Source: Streptomyces sp. CB00455
GTDB taxonomy: Bacteria > Actinomycetota > Actinomycetes > Streptomycetales > Streptomycetaceae
DNA length: 64,000 bases
Direction: 5' to 3'
Assembly (NCBI RefSeq): GCF_001905445.1
Contig: NZ_LIVQ01000001.1
Location: 372,001-436,000, forward strand
Below the pieces are notes generated by a model, which worked only from the letters and a program-made list of their open reading frames with translations, searched no databases and was not told the DNA's origin. How positions within the stretch are numbered: position 1 is the stretch's first letter; every line of letters begins with the position of its first letter. Shown here piece after piece: positions 33,737 to 42,203 of this stretch. Made by a program: the position numbers and the translations under genes.

Positions 33737-35401
33737 ATGACCGCCACCGAGCAGCCCGCCGGCCCCCCGCCGACGCCCGAGCCGCCGCCCCTTGCGAACC
33801 GTCCCGCACCCAGCGAGGTGACCCGGCTGCTGTGCGCGGGCGTGTACTTCGACGGTGACTTCCGCAGGCGCGTCATCGAGCAGCTCGTCGAGCACGAGGA
33901 ACGCCCCGCCCCGCCGTCGCTCGGGGTCGACGCCGTGCCCGTCCTCGCGCACGCGCTGCGCGCCCGGCGCCGGGAATGCGCGGCCGGGTTCGCACTGGGC
34001 GTCCTGTGGGCCCTGTTCATCGGGCTGGGCGTGGCCGGGGTCGGATCGCAGACCGCGGCCGCGGTGCCCCTCCCCTGGTTCCTGGCGTACGGGGTCGTCT
34101 GCGTCGTGTCGTGGGGGGTGGGCGGAGGCAGGGGGACGGCCTTCACCCTCGACCGGGCCGTCCTCAGGCGGGCCGTCCGGGGCAGCCTCAAAGCGGTCCT
34201 TCCGGTCGTGCCGCTCGCGGTGGGGCTCCTGTACTGGGGGCTCGTGGTGTTCGCGGTGATCGGCGGCGCCGACGCCTGGGCGGCCTTCGTGTTCCCGGCG
34301 CTGATGGTGCTGCCGGTGGCGGCGTACCGGGTGGACGTCGTCTCCGTCATGCGCCACGAGCTGAGCCGGGAGGCCCACGCGCGCTCCCCCCGCCGGGAAC
34401 TGCCGGACAAGCCCCGCTACCGGCGGATCGGCGAGGCCGTCGACCGCGAGCAGTACGCGACGCTCGCGGTCCACGACCCGCTCCGGCCGTTCGTCGGGGT
34501 CGGTGAGCCGTACAAGCCGTGGTCACTCGTCATGGAGCTGGAGCGCAGGAAACCCCCGGCGCAGCGGCAGGACGGGGTGCGGGGAGACCCGCTGACGGGA
34601 CGTGAGGTCCTCGACCTGATCAGGCCACGCCTGGAGGACCTGCGCACCTCCACCGCGGCCACGAGCCGGGACCGCCTGCGCTTCCTGGAGATCGACGAGA
34701 TCGTCTACCTGTGCGTGGGGGCCGCGGGTGACCGCTTCACCTACCACGGCGTCGCCGAGCAGCACCTGGAGGCCGCGGCCGGCGAGGGCGACGAGGAACG
34801 CCGTCACTTCCTGCGGGTGCGGGTCGGCGCGTGGGACGAACAGATCGCGCTGTCGCTCCTGGTCGGGGTGCACACGCAGGGCGGCATGCTGGTCCTGGAA
34901 GTCCTGCCGCACGTGCTCAGACCCGTGCGCGCGGAATTCAGAGCGGCGGACGTGGTCGCGGCGCGGGCACAGGACGGTCCGCTGCGGGACGTGCTGGTCG
35001 CCGTGTTCGCCGGCGCGTCGGCGAACTGCGCGGCCGGGTTCTGCCTGGCGCATACGGCCCTCTCCGTCTTCCGTACGTGGCTGACCGGCCCGGAGTACGC
35101 CGAACCGGACGGACCTGTGGCCTCGGTGCGGGAACTGGGGAGCGCACGGGAGGTGTCCCTGCTCCAGGAGATGGACGTCAGCCGGTACGTGAGGACCCTC
35201 CAGGACCGCATCGCGAGCGGGGTGCGCGAAGCACTGCGGGCCAAGGGATACGAGACGGGCGAGTTCGAGCAGCACATCGTCACGGTGAGCGGGGGCGGGG
35301 TGTTCATCGGCGAGATGAGCGGGGGTGCGGTGGCGACGGGAGACCGGGCCTCGGCCAAGCACGTGCAGGGTGATGCGGAAGCGAAGAGGGGGCGGACATG
35401 A
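33737..35401 (+). CDS. Membrane protein with conflict-system-like glycine motif
   Basis: 554 residues. The N-terminal 60 residues (SEVTRLLCAGVYFDGDFRRRVIEQLVEHEERPAPPSLGVDAVPVLAHALRARR, in outline) are amphipathic. Four hydrophobic segments follow, then a long soluble region with no recognised catalytic motif. It ends in GGGVFIGEMSGGAVATGDRA, a pattern seen in proteins of predicted bacterial conflict (effector-associated) systems. The next gene overlaps (ATGA) and carries similar motifs. Function unknown. ATG at 33737 with GGGGG upstream. Confidence 0.75.
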   Translation: MTATEQPAGPPPTPEPPPLANRPAPSEVTRLLCAGVYFDGDFRRRVIEQLVEHEERPAPPSLGVDAVPVLAHALRARRRECAAGFALGVLWALFIGLGVAGVGSQTAAAVPLPWFLAYGVVCVVSWGVGGGRGTAFTLDRAVLRRAVRGSLKAVLPVVPLAVGLLYWGLVVFAVIGGADAWAAFVFPALMVLPVAAYRVDVVSVMRHELSREAHARSPRRELPDKPRYRRIGEAVDREQYATLAVHDPLRPFVGVGEPYKPWSLVMELERRKPPAQRQDGVRGDPLTGREVLDLIRPRLEDLRTSTAATSRDRLRFLEIDEIVYLCVGAAGDRFTYHGVAEQHLEAAAGEGDEERRHFLRVRVGAWDEQIALSLLVGVHTQGGMLVLEVLPHVLRPVRAEFRAADVVAARAQDGPLRDVLVAVFAGASANCAAGFCLAHTALSVFRTWLTGPEYAEPDGPVASVRELGSAREVSLLQEMDVSRYVRTLQDRIASGVREALRAKGYETGEFEQHIVTVSGGGVFIGEMSGGAVATGDRASAKHVQGDAEAKRGRT

Positions 35402-36117
35402 GCACGCCGGACGGGACCGAGGGGCCGCGGGCGGATCCCGACAGGACGGCGGCGCGGGAGGCGGGCGCGGACGCCGGCACGGGCGCGGGCGCGGACGCCG
35501 ACACCGGCACGGGCGCGGGCGCGGACGCCGACGCCGACGCCCGTACGGGCGCGGACACCGGCACCGGTACGGGCGCGGACACCTCCGGCACCGGCACCGG
35601 CAGGGAGACTTCCGTCGGCGGGTCCGGCAGTGTCCGCGTCGGGTTGCTGACGGGCGGCGCCGTCGCCGCCGGAGCCCGTGCCCGCGCCGAGGACCGCTCC
35701 ACGGGCCGCTCCGAGCGGACCGCGCTGCCGCCCGGAGTGCTGCCCGCCGTGCCGCCCGCGGCCGTCGCCGGGGACGTCGGCATCGGCGCGATGACCGCGG
35801 GCGCCGCGGCCGCGGGCCCGGATGCCATCGCCGTCGACGCGTCGACCGGGCCGGTGGGGACCGTCCAGGACCTGCGGGCGGCCGTGGGCGTACTGCGCGA
35901 GCAGCTGCGCCTGCTCGGCTCCGGCGCGGAGGCCGCCGAGATCGACCACCACCTGGCCGAGGCACAGGCGGAGATCGAATCCTCGGGGCGGGTGCGCCCC
36001 GAACGCCTCCAGTGGCTACGCGACCACCTCGAACTCGGAGCCACGGCGACGGCCGCGCTCGCCTCCGCGGCGACGGTGGCCCAGCAGATCGCCCAGATCC
36101 TCGGAGGCCCGGGCTGA
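35398..36117 (+). CDS. Hypothetical protein with GGAVAAG-type motifs
   Basis: 239 residues, ATGA-coupled to the upstream gene. Residues about 20-60 are a Gly/Ala/Asp/Thr low-complexity tract (repeated GADAGTG). Two motifs, SVRVGLLTGGAVAAG and VGIGAMTAGAAAAG, resemble the one closing the upstream protein. The C-terminus (TVQDLRAAVGVLREQLRLLGSG, then TATAALASAATVAQQIAQILG) resembles the helical DUF5955-type regulators of effector-associated systems. Hypothetical function; likely acts with its neighbour (inference). Confidence 0.65.
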   Translation: MSTPDGTEGPRADPDRTAAREAGADAGTGAGADADTGTGAGADADADARTGADTGTGTGADTSGTGTGRETSVGGSGSVRVGLLTGGAVAAGARARAEDRSTGRSERTALPPGVLPAVPPAAVAGDVGIGAMTAGAAAAGPDAIAVDASTGPVGTVQDLRAAVGVLREQLRLLGSGAEAAEIDHHLAEAQAEIESSGRVRPERLQWLRDHLELGATATAALASAATVAQQIAQILGGPG

Positions 36118-36417
36118 GGGGGCCCTCGCGGCCCGCCGGGGTCCGCGCGGGCGCAACCGGTCATCCCCGGCGACGCATCACACCCCCGGGCCGCCGCGGG
36201 AGCATGCCAGGCCGAGCGGACACAGCCGGTCGCTCCCGGCGACCCGTCCCACCCCCGGGTCGCCGCGAAGCATGCCAGGTCCCTGCGAACGCAGCCGGTC
36301 GCTCCCGGCGGCGCAACACACCCCCGGGCTGCCGCGGGAGCGTTGCCAGGTACACGCGGCAGCCCGCCTGGCAACGAGCCGGGTCCTTCGCTCGCCCGTC
36401 GGCGGGAGCGCTCCGCG
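36118..36417. other. Intergenic region dominated by 69-bp tandem repeats
   Basis: These 300 bases between two convergent genes consist mostly of the three-copy repeat at 36153-36359. No gene is apparent, although both strands are open because the 69-bp period is a multiple of three. Confidence 0.6.
36153..36359. repeat. 69-bp tandem repeat, three copies
   Basis: CCGGTC marks the start of each unit at 36157, 36226 and 36295, exactly 69 bases apart. Each copy contains ACCCCCGGG and a GCATGCC or GTTGCC block. Copies are 80-90 % alike by eye. There are no spacers, so this is a minisatellite-like tract and not CRISPR. Confidence 0.8.
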
Positions 36418-36903
36418 TCATCCGTCCTCTTGCGCCCTCCCCGTCGCGTGCCTCCGTTCGGCACGGGCACGAGCCGCGTCGTGGGCCGCGCGCAGGAGTC
36501 GCACGACGGTGTCCTGCGTCCGGGCCCCGGGATTGACGACGGAGATCCAGCCGAGCGCTCCGTACACCGGATGCGGCACGACCTCGTCCGCGGCCGCAGG
36601 GCCGGGCCGGCCGCCGGCGCCGCCCGGCTCCCCGGCGGCAAGCTCGCTCAGGGCTCGGCGCCCGGCGTTGACGTTCACGCGCCAGCGGCCGGGCGGATCG
36701 AGGTCGGACGCGGCGTCGTCCGGGTGGTTCTTCGTGATGATCGTGCCGTACGGCTGGACGTTCGCCGGCATCCGGCCGTCGGGGGCGTAATAGAAGAACG
36801 CGTCCCCCCAGGCGAGTTCGGGAAAGTCGCCTCCAGGCTCCGGGACGACCACGAGCGCCCCCTCGAAGGACCGCACGGTCGCGATGATCTGCTCCATACT
36901 CAT
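36418..36903 (-). CDS. DUF6194 protein
   Basis: 161 residues: MEQIIATVRSFEGALVVVPEPGGDFPELAWGDAFFYYAPDGRMPANVQPYGTIITKNHPDD in outline, followed by RWRVNVNAGRRAL and GALGWISVVNPGARTQDTVVRLL. The family has no proven function. The last residues are Arg/Ala-rich. The ATG at 36903 (or 36897) has no strong ribosome-binding site, so the mRNA could be leaderless. It is divergent from the MerR gene, with only 42 bases between them. Confidence 0.8.
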   Translation of the reverse strand: MSMEQIIATVRSFEGALVVVPEPGGDFPELAWGDAFFYYAPDGRMPANVQPYGTIITKNHPDDAASDLDPPGRWRVNVNAGRRALSELAAGEPGGAGGRPGPAAADEVVPHPVYGALGWISVVNPGARTQDTVVRLLRAAHDAARARAERRHATGRAQEDG

Positions 36904-36920
36904 GGTTCGAGCATGACCTT

Positions 36921-36930
36921 CAAGTGCTTG
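36921..36930. promoter_or_regulatory. Candidate MerR operator CAAGTGCTTG
   Basis: CAAG-TG-CTTG is a perfect dyad, and CCTTCAAG just before it resembles the left half of MerR-family operators. It sits in the 42-base gap between the divergent DUF6194 and merR-like genes, so one regulator could control both. Confidence 0.45.
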
Positions 36931-36945
36931 TGTGGGGTTCAGAGT

Positions 36946-37704
36946 ATGGACGGGTTCGAAAGCGGTGCGCGGGGCGTACGGCTGCGCACGGTCGATGTGG
37001 CCGGACAGTCGGGGTACTCGGTGCAGCAGGTACGCGATCTGGAGCGGCTGGGGGTCATTCCGGCGGCCGCACGCGCGGACAACGGCTACCGCTCCTACAC
37101 CGCGGTCCACGTCCGCGCCCTGAGCGCCTACCGGGGACTCGCCGGCGCCATGGGCCCGGCGGACGCCCGGCGGCTGCTCGCGGAGCTGCGCACGGTGACA
37201 CTCACGGAGGTGGCCTCGGCGGTCAACGAGGTGCACGTACGGCTCGCCCGGGAACGGCACGAGGCCCTGCGCGCCCTCCGGGCACTGGAAGCGATCCGGG
37301 CGGATAAGGAGATTGCGGGGCCCGAGGAGGAGCGCGACACGATGACGATCACCGAACTCTCCACTGCGCTCGGCGTCCGCCCCTCGACGCTGCGGTTCTG
37401 GGAGCAGGAAGGGCTCGTCACGCCCGACCGGGTCACGTCACTGCGCGCGCGGCGCTACGGCCTGGCCGCCATCCGGGCGGCCCGTATCGTCGCGGCGCTG
37501 CGCGGCGCCGGTTACGGCATCCCGGCGGTGCGGGAGGCCGTGGACTGTCTGCACCGTCCCGACGGCCCGGCCGAGACCCGGCGCGTCCTGCTGCGGCGGC
37601 TCGACCGGATCGCCCTGCGCACCGTGGCCCTGCTCCGGGCCGGGGCGGACCTGGCGGAGGTGGCCACGTCTGCCGCCGCCTCCCCCGCTGCCCCCGATGC
37701 TTAA
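36946..37704 (+). CDS. MerR-family regulator with two DNA-binding domains
   Basis: 252 residues. The first MerR helix-turn-helix is around RTVDVAGQSGYSVQQVRDLERLGVIPAAARADNGYRSY; the second around MTITELSTALGVRPSTLRFWEQEGLVTPDRVTSLRARRYG. A single chain with two MerR-type domains is unusual. The C-terminus is helical and Ala-rich, as in dimerising MerR tails. ATG at 36946 was chosen; an upstream ATG at 36913 would overlap the probable operator. Confidence 0.8.
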   Translation: MDGFESGARGVRLRTVDVAGQSGYSVQQVRDLERLGVIPAAARADNGYRSYTAVHVRALSAYRGLAGAMGPADARRLLAELRTVTLTEVASAVNEVHVRLARERHEALRALRALEAIRADKEIAGPEEERDTMTITELSTALGVRPSTLRFWEQEGLVTPDRVTSLRARRYGLAAIRAARIVAALRGAGYGIPAVREAVDCLHRPDGPAETRRVLLRRLDRIALRTVALLRAGADLAEVATSAAASPAAPDA

Positions 37705-37734
37705 CGGCGACCACGATGTGGAACCGATTGCTCC

Positions 37735-37971
37735 ATGACTGAAAGTTCGAGTCCCTACCTCTCCTCGGCGCGGGTCACCGTCCTCGGGGTGCAGCCCGGC
37801 CATCCGCCCTTCCGGATCGTGGAGATCGACGGGGAGATGGTCGGCGCGGCCACGTCCATGACCGATGTCCTGCTGATCAGTGCGGCCTCGGGCGTTTCGA
37901 TCCACGACCTGGACGATCCGGAGGCGGTCCGGTGGGTGGGCGGCGGCAAGTTCACCTGGGCCCTGCACTAG
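37735..37971 (+). CDS. Small conserved hypothetical protein
   Basis: 78 residues: SSARVTVLGVQPGHPPFRIVEIDGEMVGAATSMTDVLLISAASGVSIHDLDDP. The frame is clean with an ATG start, about 30 bases after the merR stop, so it may be cotranscribed. No family recognised. Confidence 0.6.
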   Translation: MTESSSPYLSSARVTVLGVQPGHPPFRIVEIDGEMVGAATSMTDVLLISAASGVSIHDLDDPEAVRWVGGGKFTWALH

Positions 37972-38278
37972 AGGGCCGGGGACGGCCCCGGTCCTCTGGA
38001 GAGAGGGCAGCATGACGGTCGATGGCACCGGCGCGCCGTGCGGGCGCGCCGCACGGCGGTGCGCGGCCGCGTTCGTCGGCGCCCCTGACGGCTCGCCGCC
38101 GCGCGCGCCATGACCACCGGTTTCCGCAAGCGGCTCACCGTCCGCATACCCCCCTCCCGGCCCGCGCCCCTGAGCCTCCCTGACCGTCCCTGAGCTCCCT
38201 GCCCCTCCCTGACCCTCTTGACCGCCCCGGACCGTCGCGCGGCGGCCGGACGGCCGGGGCCTGACGCCGTCGGTCCCG
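37972..38278. other. Intergenic region with short tandem repeats
   Basis: 307 bases between convergent genes. Around 38170-38220 TCCCTGA recurs several times. GGCCTGACG and CGTCAGCC near 38257-38285 form an imperfect hairpin close to the GNAT stop, a weak terminator. No coding frame supported. Confidence 0.4.
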
Positions 38279-39145
38279 TCAGCCGGTGTCGCGGGCGAGG
38301 TCGATCGAGCGGACCTCGTCCAGTACGGCGAAGCCGGTGCTGTCGTAGAGGCCCATCGCCACGTCGTTGCCGCCGAAGACGTTGAACATCATCATCTCGT
38401 CGCCGCCCTGCCGGGTGGCCCACTCTCCGACGGACATCGCGGCACGGCCGTAGCCCTTGCCGCGGTGCTCCTCGTACACCTCCAGCGAGAAGCCGAAGGT
38501 CACGCCGGGCAGGAAGCCGTGGTTCACCCAGGCGGTACCGATCGCCTGCCCGTCGGCTTCCATAACGTAGAAGGCGTGGCCCGGGGTCCGGTACCCCTGC
38601 GGGAGGTAGCGGACGAAATCCTCGTCGGACTTCGCCTTGGCCTGCTGCGGGGTCAGGGCGCCGGCCCTGACGATGTCCGCGATGTACGCGGCCTCCTCGC
38701 CCGCGTACCAGGCCGGGTACTCCGCCTCGGTCAGCCGCCGCACCGTCAGGCCCGGGGGCAGGTCGGGCCGCTCGGCCGCCACACGCATCCGGTTCTGTCC
38801 CCGCACGGGGTAGTCGCCGAAGGCTCCCGCTCCGCCGGTGAGCCGGACCTCCACGCGCTGCGCACCGTGTTCGGCGCACCAGCGCTCGGCCCACTCGCGC
38901 CCCTGCGACAGCGTCAGGTCGTGGATGCGGCCGACGCTCGCCCCGCCGTCCTGCGTCACCGACACCGCGAGCCAGCCGGTGCCGTCGGTGGCCACCGTCC
39001 AGTCCTCGACGCCCTTCAGCACCCGTTCCAGGAGGGCCCGGGCCAGGGTCTGCGTGCACCCGGCCGCCCGGTACCCGGCCAGCACCCGCGCCTCGAATTC
39101 GGTACGCCACCGCGCGTGGTCGGCCACGATCCGTATCTCGCTCAT
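38279..39145 (-). CDS. GNAT-family N-acetyltransferase
   Basis: 288 residues. The C-terminal half holds the acetyl-CoA-binding motif A (LEVYEEHRGKGYGRAAM, pattern R-G-x-G-x-G). The N-terminal half (about 120 residues) is distinct and may bind substrate. Substrate not predictable. The ATG at 39145 is 12 bases from the end of the MITE-like element, with AGGGTG as a possible ribosome-binding site lying inside that gap. Confidence 0.85.
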   Translation of the reverse strand: MSEIRIVADHARWRTEFEARVLAGYRAAGCTQTLARALLERVLKGVEDWTVATDGTGWLAVSVTQDGGASVGRIHDLTLSQGREWAERWCAEHGAQRVEVRLTGGAGAFGDYPVRGQNRMRVAAERPDLPPGLTVRRLTEAEYPAWYAGEEAAYIADIVRAGALTPQQAKAKSDEDFVRYLPQGYRTPGHAFYVMEADGQAIGTAWVNHGFLPGVTFGFSLEVYEEHRGKGYGRAAMSVGEWATRQGGDEMMMFNVFGGNDVAMGLYDSTGFAVLDEVRSIDLARDTG

Positions 39146-39156
39146 CCGCCCACCCT

Positions 39157-39320
39157 AAGGGCTGTCCCGTAATCCCCGGTGGATCAGCGCACGGCGTCAG
39201 ATGCGGTGCATCGCAAGGCGGAGGGGCGCCCCCATACTGGGCGTATGGGGGCGTTCCGACAACACGGCGAGGCGCCGTAGCTGGCGTCGTGCGCCCGCCG
39301 GGGATTGCGGGACAGCCCTT
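39157..39320. mobile_element. MITE-like palindromic element, 164 bp
   Basis: AAGGGCTGTCCCG starts the left end and CGGGACAGCCCTT closes the right end; the 23-base terminal inverted repeats match at 22 positions. The centre carries CCCCCATACTGGGCGTATGGGGG, shown only in part, an inner dyad. There is no coding capacity. From memory, closely similar palindromes are scattered through Streptomyces genomes. No target-site duplication is evident. It abuts the GNAT gene, so it could affect its promoter. Confidence 0.75.
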
Positions 39321-39325
39321 GGGGG

Positions 39326-39369
39326 GTGTCTTGCCGGCCAGGCCCGGCCCGGCCTGACCGGCAAGACAC
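39326..39369 (-). terminator. Terminator hairpin after the LCP gene
   Basis: GTGTCTTGCCGGCCAGGCC pairs with GGCCTGACCGGCAAGACAC, 18 of 19 positions, across a 6-base loop, 80 bases downstream of the LCP-type gene stop on the minus strand. Directly adjoins the MITE-like element. Confidence 0.75.
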
Positions 39370-39448
39370 GCACGAGCGCCGCCGGGCAAGAGCACCGCAG
39401 CGCCGGCCGGCGGCCCGTCATCGCTCCCGCACGCGGAACGTCACCGCG

Positions 39449-40801
39449 CTACCGGGCGGCCCCGGCGGTGAAGGCCTGCGCCGCCGGTGGGCCGGCGCAG
39501 CGCAGGGCGTTGGCGGTGACCGGGGCGCCTTCGGCCCTGTTGCGGTCGTAGGTGACGGTCCTGACCCGGACGGGCCCGGTCCCGACGGTGACGTCGAAGG
39601 ACGGGCCGTGGTGCGCGACGGCCTGCAGGCGGGCGCCGGGCAGCGCGGCCGCGAGGGTGGCGGCGTCCGCCTGCCGGTCCGGGGCGTAGCGGATGACCGC
39701 AGGGCCGGAGGGGCGCGCGGCGGGGGCGGACTTGGAGGTGTCGGTGACGGCGAAGCCGCTGCGCCGCAGGGCCGCCGCGACGGTCGGGTCGTCCACGCGT
39801 ACGGCGATCCAGGCGGGGTTCGTCACGGCCACAGCTTCCGGGACGGGCTGGATGCGCGCGTCGCCCGTGACGGGTCGGTCGGCGCGCAGCGCGTTCCACA
39901 GGGCGGCGGAGCGGGCCTCGTCCCAGACCAGGGTGGAGCCCACGCCCGGTACGCGGTGGTCGAACAGGCGGATCGGCACGGTGGCGAACTCGGTGCGGTC
40001 GGCCCGCAGGCGCCCGAGGGCGAGGCCGATGCGGACCAGGTCGTCGAGGCCCGTGCGGTCGTCGGTGCGTACGGACTTCAGGAGCGTGCGCGCCGTGCGC
40101 GCCGTGCTGAGTGGACCGGAGAGCGCGCCCTCGGCCGTCAGGCGGGCGAGCAGGTTGGTGACCAGGCGCTGTTGGCGGCGGACGCGGCCGAGGTCACCGG
40201 GCGGTTGGACGTGGCGGGCCCGGGCGTAGCGCAGCGCTCCCCTGCCGTCGGTGCGGTGGACGCCGGCGGTGAGGTCGAGGCCGGAGTTCTCGTCCTTGAG
40301 CGGTTTGTCCGTGCACACGGTGGCGCCGCCGAGGTCGTCGACGGCCCGTTCGAAGCCGGTGAAGCCGGTCTCCAGGTAGTGGTCGATGTGCAGGCCGGTT
40401 GCCTTCTCGACGGTGCGGACGGTCAGCGGGCCACCGCCCAGGGCGAAAGCCCCGTTGATCTTCCCCCGGCGGGCCGGGCCGGACGCCTTGGCGGGGGCCT
40501 GCGCGTCGGCGTACTGGACGTAGGAGTCGCGCGGGATGGAGACGACGCTCGCCCGGCGGGTGTCCTCGGAGAGGTGGACGAGCATCATCACATCGGTGCA
40601 GTTGCATCCCTTCCCGCCCACGTTGAGCCGGCGCTTCTCGGCGGCGGACAGGCCCGCGCGGCTGTCGATGCCGACGACGAGGATGTTCGTACCGCGGCTC
40701 TTGTCCGGCGTGCTCCGCTCCGCGGAGACCGCTCGTGCGCCGGTGTAGGAACCCCCGACGAGGGTGGCCAGCAACGCGAGGGCAACGGTGAGTCGATGCA
40801 A
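39449..40801 (-). CDS. LytR-CpsA-Psr (LCP) family protein
   Basis: 450 residues. An N-terminal signal/anchor (LTVALALLATLVGG) precedes the LCP domain: NILVVGIDSRAGLS, SIPRDSYVQ, KINGAFALGGGPLTVRTVEKATGL and LRYARARH, and then a C-terminal LytR_C-type domain. LCP enzymes attach wall teichoic-acid-like or capsular polymers to peptidoglycan at the cell surface. The start is a TTG at 40801. Both ends are well supported. Confidence 0.9.
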   Translation of the reverse strand: MHRLTVALALLATLVGGSYTGARAVSAERSTPDKSRGTNILVVGIDSRAGLSAAEKRRLNVGGKGCNCTDVMMLVHLSEDTRRASVVSIPRDSYVQYADAQAPAKASGPARRGKINGAFALGGGPLTVRTVEKATGLHIDHYLETGFTGFERAVDDLGGATVCTDKPLKDENSGLDLTAGVHRTDGRGALRYARARHVQPPGDLGRVRRQQRLVTNLLARLTAEGALSGPLSTARTARTLLKSVRTDDRTGLDDLVRIGLALGRLRADRTEFATVPIRLFDHRVPGVGSTLVWDEARSAALWNALRADRPVTGDARIQPVPEAVAVTNPAWIAVRVDDPTVAAALRRSGFAVTDTSKSAPAARPSGPAVIRYAPDRQADAATLAAALPGARLQAVAHHGPSFDVTVGTGPVRVRTVTYDRNRAEGAPVTANALRCAGPPAAQAFTAGAAR

Positions 40802-40921
40802 GGCGCGTCCCCGATCCAGTCCGAAATGTCCTAGATCGCGAAGGTACGGTCGCGGTGCGCGCGGGAACGCGCCCCGCGCCGCACCGGGCCGGTCATGTCC
40901 CCCTGGTGGCGGGCACGCCCC

Positions 40922-42025
40922 TTACTTCAGACCGATCTCGTCGCACGCCGCCTTGAGCCGGTCGGTGCAGATCTCGGCAACGGTGTAGATACCGTCGTCG
41001 ACGACCGTGGACTTGACGTTGGACCTGGTCAGCGAGATGCCGGGGACCAGCACCGAAGGGACGCGCGCGGTGGTCGGGCTGTCGACCGTATCGTTGATGA
41101 TGTCGTCGATCCGCTCCTCCTTGGCGAGGGCGACGGCCATCTCCGCGGCGGCCGCGGCTTCGGGGGCGTACCGCTTGTAGACGCTCATGAACTGCTCGCC
41201 CGCGACGATGCGCTGCACACCGGCGAGTTCGGCGTCCTGGCCGGTGACCGGGGGCAGGGTGGACAGGCCGGCCGCCTTGAGGGCGGTGATGATGCCGCCG
41301 GCCATGCCGTCGTTGGCGGAGTAGACGCCGACGATCTTGCCCTTGCCGAGCGCCGTGAGCGCGGCCGCCATGTTGGCGTTGGCGTTCTCCGGCTTCCACT
41401 CGACGGTGTCGTACTCCTTGCCGACGTTCACCTTGCCGTCGAGGACGGAGTGCGCGCCGGACTTGAACATCTTGGCGTTCGGGTCGGTGACCGAACCGTT
41501 CATCATGACGATCTGGCCGTCCTTGGCCTTGTCACCCAGCGCCTCCAGCAGCGCCTTGCCCTGGACCTGACCGACGTCCTCGTTGTCGAAGGAGGTGTAC
41601 GCGTCGATCGGACCTTCGGCCAGGCGGTCGTAGGCCACGACCCGGATACCGGCGTCCTTGGCCCGCTTGACCGCACCGGCGATCGCCTTGGAATCCACCG
41701 CGTCGACGATCAGGACGTCCACCTTGTTGGTGATCATCGTGTCGACCTGAGAATTCTGGGTGGTCGCATCCTGTTTCGCATTGGCATAGACCACTCGGGC
41801 CTTACCGCGCGTCAGTCTCGCGACCTCCTTTTCGATCAATGGCTTGTCGAACTTCTCGTACCGCGCCGTCTGGTTCTCCGGCAGCAGCAGACCGACCTTG
41901 ATCGCATCACCCTTGCCGGCGCCCTTCGAGTCCCCGCCGGAATCCGTCGCGCCACACCCGGCGAGCGATACGGCCATGGTGGAAACGGCGACAACAACGG
42001 CAGCACGGCCCAGATGTGCGTTCAC
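40922..42025 (-). CDS. Sugar ABC transporter substrate-binding lipoprotein
   Basis: 367 residues, GTG start. The lipobox SLAGC (C24) marks a lipoprotein. The body (IKVGLLLPENQTARYEKFDKPLIEKEVARL, VDVLIVDAVDSKAIAGAVKRAKDAGIRVVAYDRLAEG, GIITALKAAGLSTLPPVTGQDAELAGVQRIVAGEQ, in outline) is of the XylF/RbsB type that feeds sugar importers. No ATPase or permease gene is near, so it is an orphan binding protein or a partner of components elsewhere. A perfect palindrome lies upstream at 42122-42139. Confidence 0.88.
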   Translation of the reverse strand: MNAHLGRAAVVVAVSTMAVSLAGCGATDSGGDSKGAGKGDAIKVGLLLPENQTARYEKFDKPLIEKEVARLTRGKARVVYANAKQDATTQNSQVDTMITNKVDVLIVDAVDSKAIAGAVKRAKDAGIRVVAYDRLAEGPIDAYTSFDNEDVGQVQGKALLEALGDKAKDGQIVMMNGSVTDPNAKMFKSGAHSVLDGKVNVGKEYDTVEWKPENANANMAAALTALGKGKIVGVYSANDGMAGGIITALKAAGLSTLPPVTGQDAELAGVQRIVAGEQFMSVYKRYAPEAAAAAEMAVALAKEERIDDIINDTVDSPTTARVPSVLVPGISLTRSNVKSTVVDDGIYTVAEICTDRLKAACDEIGLK

Positions 42026-42121
42026 GATATAAACCTTCCTGACCAGGCCGAATCCTTGCGGCCGAGGTAGAGGCAGTCAACTCGGCCCTGCCGCACTCGT
42101 CAAGAAGTGAAGTATTAACGA

Positions 42122-42139
42122 GATGGCAACGTTGCCATC
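42122..42139. promoter_or_regulatory. Perfect LacI-type operator palindrome
   Basis: GATGGCAACGTTGCCATC is an 18-bp perfect palindrome about 100 bases upstream of the sugar-binding protein start, with AT-rich sequence (TATTAACG) just before it. LacI-family regulators bind such sites centred on CG. No lacI-like gene lies in the window. Confidence 0.75.
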
Positions 42140-42203
42140 ACCCTCCGCATCCGCAGGATCCTGCTTTTAGGGGATTTACGCCCCCCACCGATTTCCTGGC
42201 GAA

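Noticed and set aside
36153..36359. CRISPR-like array
   Set aside because: The 69-bp units are contiguous with no unique spacers, no cas genes are nearby, and each unit is far longer than a CRISPR repeat.
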